DNA of 64,000 nt from the NCBI RefSeq assembly GCF_011777505.1, contig NZ_JAATJT010000002.1, positions 62,001 through 126,000 of the forward strand, in the 5' to 3' direction. Shown piece after piece: positions 63,620 to 64,000 of this stretch. A program made the position numbers and the translations under genes. This stretch comes from Gaetbulibacter sp. S0825. GTDB lineage: Bacteria > Bacteroidota > Bacteroidia > Flavobacteriales > Flavobacteriaceae. The notes beneath the pieces are model-generated. The model saw only the letters and a list, made by a program, of their open reading frames with translations. It made no database searches and had not been told where the DNA came from. Each line of letters begins with the position of its first letter. Position 1 is the stretch's first letter.

Positions 63620-64000
63620 TGCAAGTAATTATTATAGAAGATGAAAAACCATCTGCAAGACGCTTACAACGTATGTTAAGTAGTTTAGATATAGAAGCTG
63701 AGGTGATGTTACATTCGGTTGAAGAATCTATTGATTGGTTTCAAAATAACGCACATCCAGACCTTATTTTTTTAGATATACAGTTGAGTGATGGATTATC
63801 TTTTGAAATTTTTGAGAGTATAGACATTCAATCCGCAGTTATTTTCACCACAGCTTATGACGAATATGCTTTACAAGCCTTTAAGCTTAATAGTATAGAT
63901 TATTTATTAAAACCTATTGATGACGATGATTTAGCAAAAGCTGTATCAAAATTTAAGGAGCGTTTGCCTAAGCAACAAGCCGTTACTTTAGATTTTAATG
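63619..64000 (+). CDS. LytTR-type response regulator, C-terminus outside window
   Basis: The start ATG at 63619 overlaps the previous stop. The visible 127 residues are a receiver domain: VIIIEDEKPSARRLQRML at the start, the phosphorylated aspartate in PDLIFLDIQLSDGLSF, TTAYDEYALQAFKLNSIDYLLKPI with the conserved lysine, and the linker FKERLPKQQ. The continuation, a LytTR DNA-binding domain in this family, is beyond the window end. The upstream LytS-type kinase is its probable partner. Confidence 0.9.
   Translation, partial: MQVIIIEDEKPSARRLQRMLSSLDIEAEVMLHSVEESIDWFQNNAHPDLIFLDIQLSDGLSFEIFESIDIQSAVIFTTAYDEYALQAFKLNSIDYLLKPIDDDDLAKAVSKFKERLPKQQAVTLDFN

Overview
The window looks like a chromosomal segment from a marine-type member of the Flavobacteriaceae (Bacteroidota). 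The DNA is visibly AT-rich and ribosome binding sites are weak and A-rich. Several genes are preceded by the Bacteroidota -7 element TAnnTTTG. Many products carry signal peptides or lipoboxes, and several families are typical of this group (DUF6090, DUF3667, DUF2007, 2TM-LytTR cassettes, YtxJ, TraB/GumN, tandem lipoproteins). No phage, transposase, integrase, CRISPR array, rRNA or tRNA was seen. No stretch longer than about 300 bases lacks a gene.

Layout. 1-4.7 kb (minus strand) is a tight gene string: Gfo/Idh oxidoreductase, 3-hydroxybutyryl-CoA dehydrogenase, YggS, an exonuclease/GIY-YIG nuclease with an apparently non-canonical start, and a DUF3857 protein cut by the window edge. 4.9-11 kb holds pcm, a frameshifted netrin/TIMP-like secreted protein, a GNAT acetyltransferase, an S15 peptidase, smpB, and secreted proteins. 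11.1-15.2 kb is a deoxynucleoside catabolic operon: deoC, a two-domain ALDH16-like aldehyde dehydrogenase, and deoD. 15.4-20.5 kb has an outer-membrane barrel, a TraB/GumN protein, a second deoC paralogue that has lost a key lysine, and clpB, with two copies of a hairpin repeat. 20.7-27.4 kb has ytxJ, an esterase-fold protein lacking its nucleophile, a beta-lactamase-like hydrolase, two tandem paralogous lipoproteins with duplicated terminators, and fumarylacetoacetase. 27.6-38 kb has glyA, surface/lipid genes, the SRP RNA, transaldolase and an ABC-F ATPase with a possible leader attenuator. 38-46 kb has a PLP decarboxylase, P1 peptidase, two membrane proteins, pheT and a thioredoxin-like lipoprotein.

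46-55.3 kb (minus strand) is the most unusual accessory-looking part. An M28 peptidase, RidA, cyclophilin and nitrilase genes run without promoter-sized gaps into five consecutive paralogues of the DUF6090 single-pass membrane family, then DUF3667 and a multi-pass membrane protein. The five share a nearly invariant N-terminal segment and have strongly divergent outer domains.

55.4-64 kb has TonB, DUF1684, a methyltransferase and a serine hydrolase. It ends with a plus-strand operon in which a LytS-type histidine kinase carrying a C-terminal 2TM domain is followed by three free-standing 2TM proteins, a DUF2306 membrane protein and a LytTR-type response regulator truncated by the window end.

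All functional assignments come from reading motifs and from family knowledge; no database search was run.
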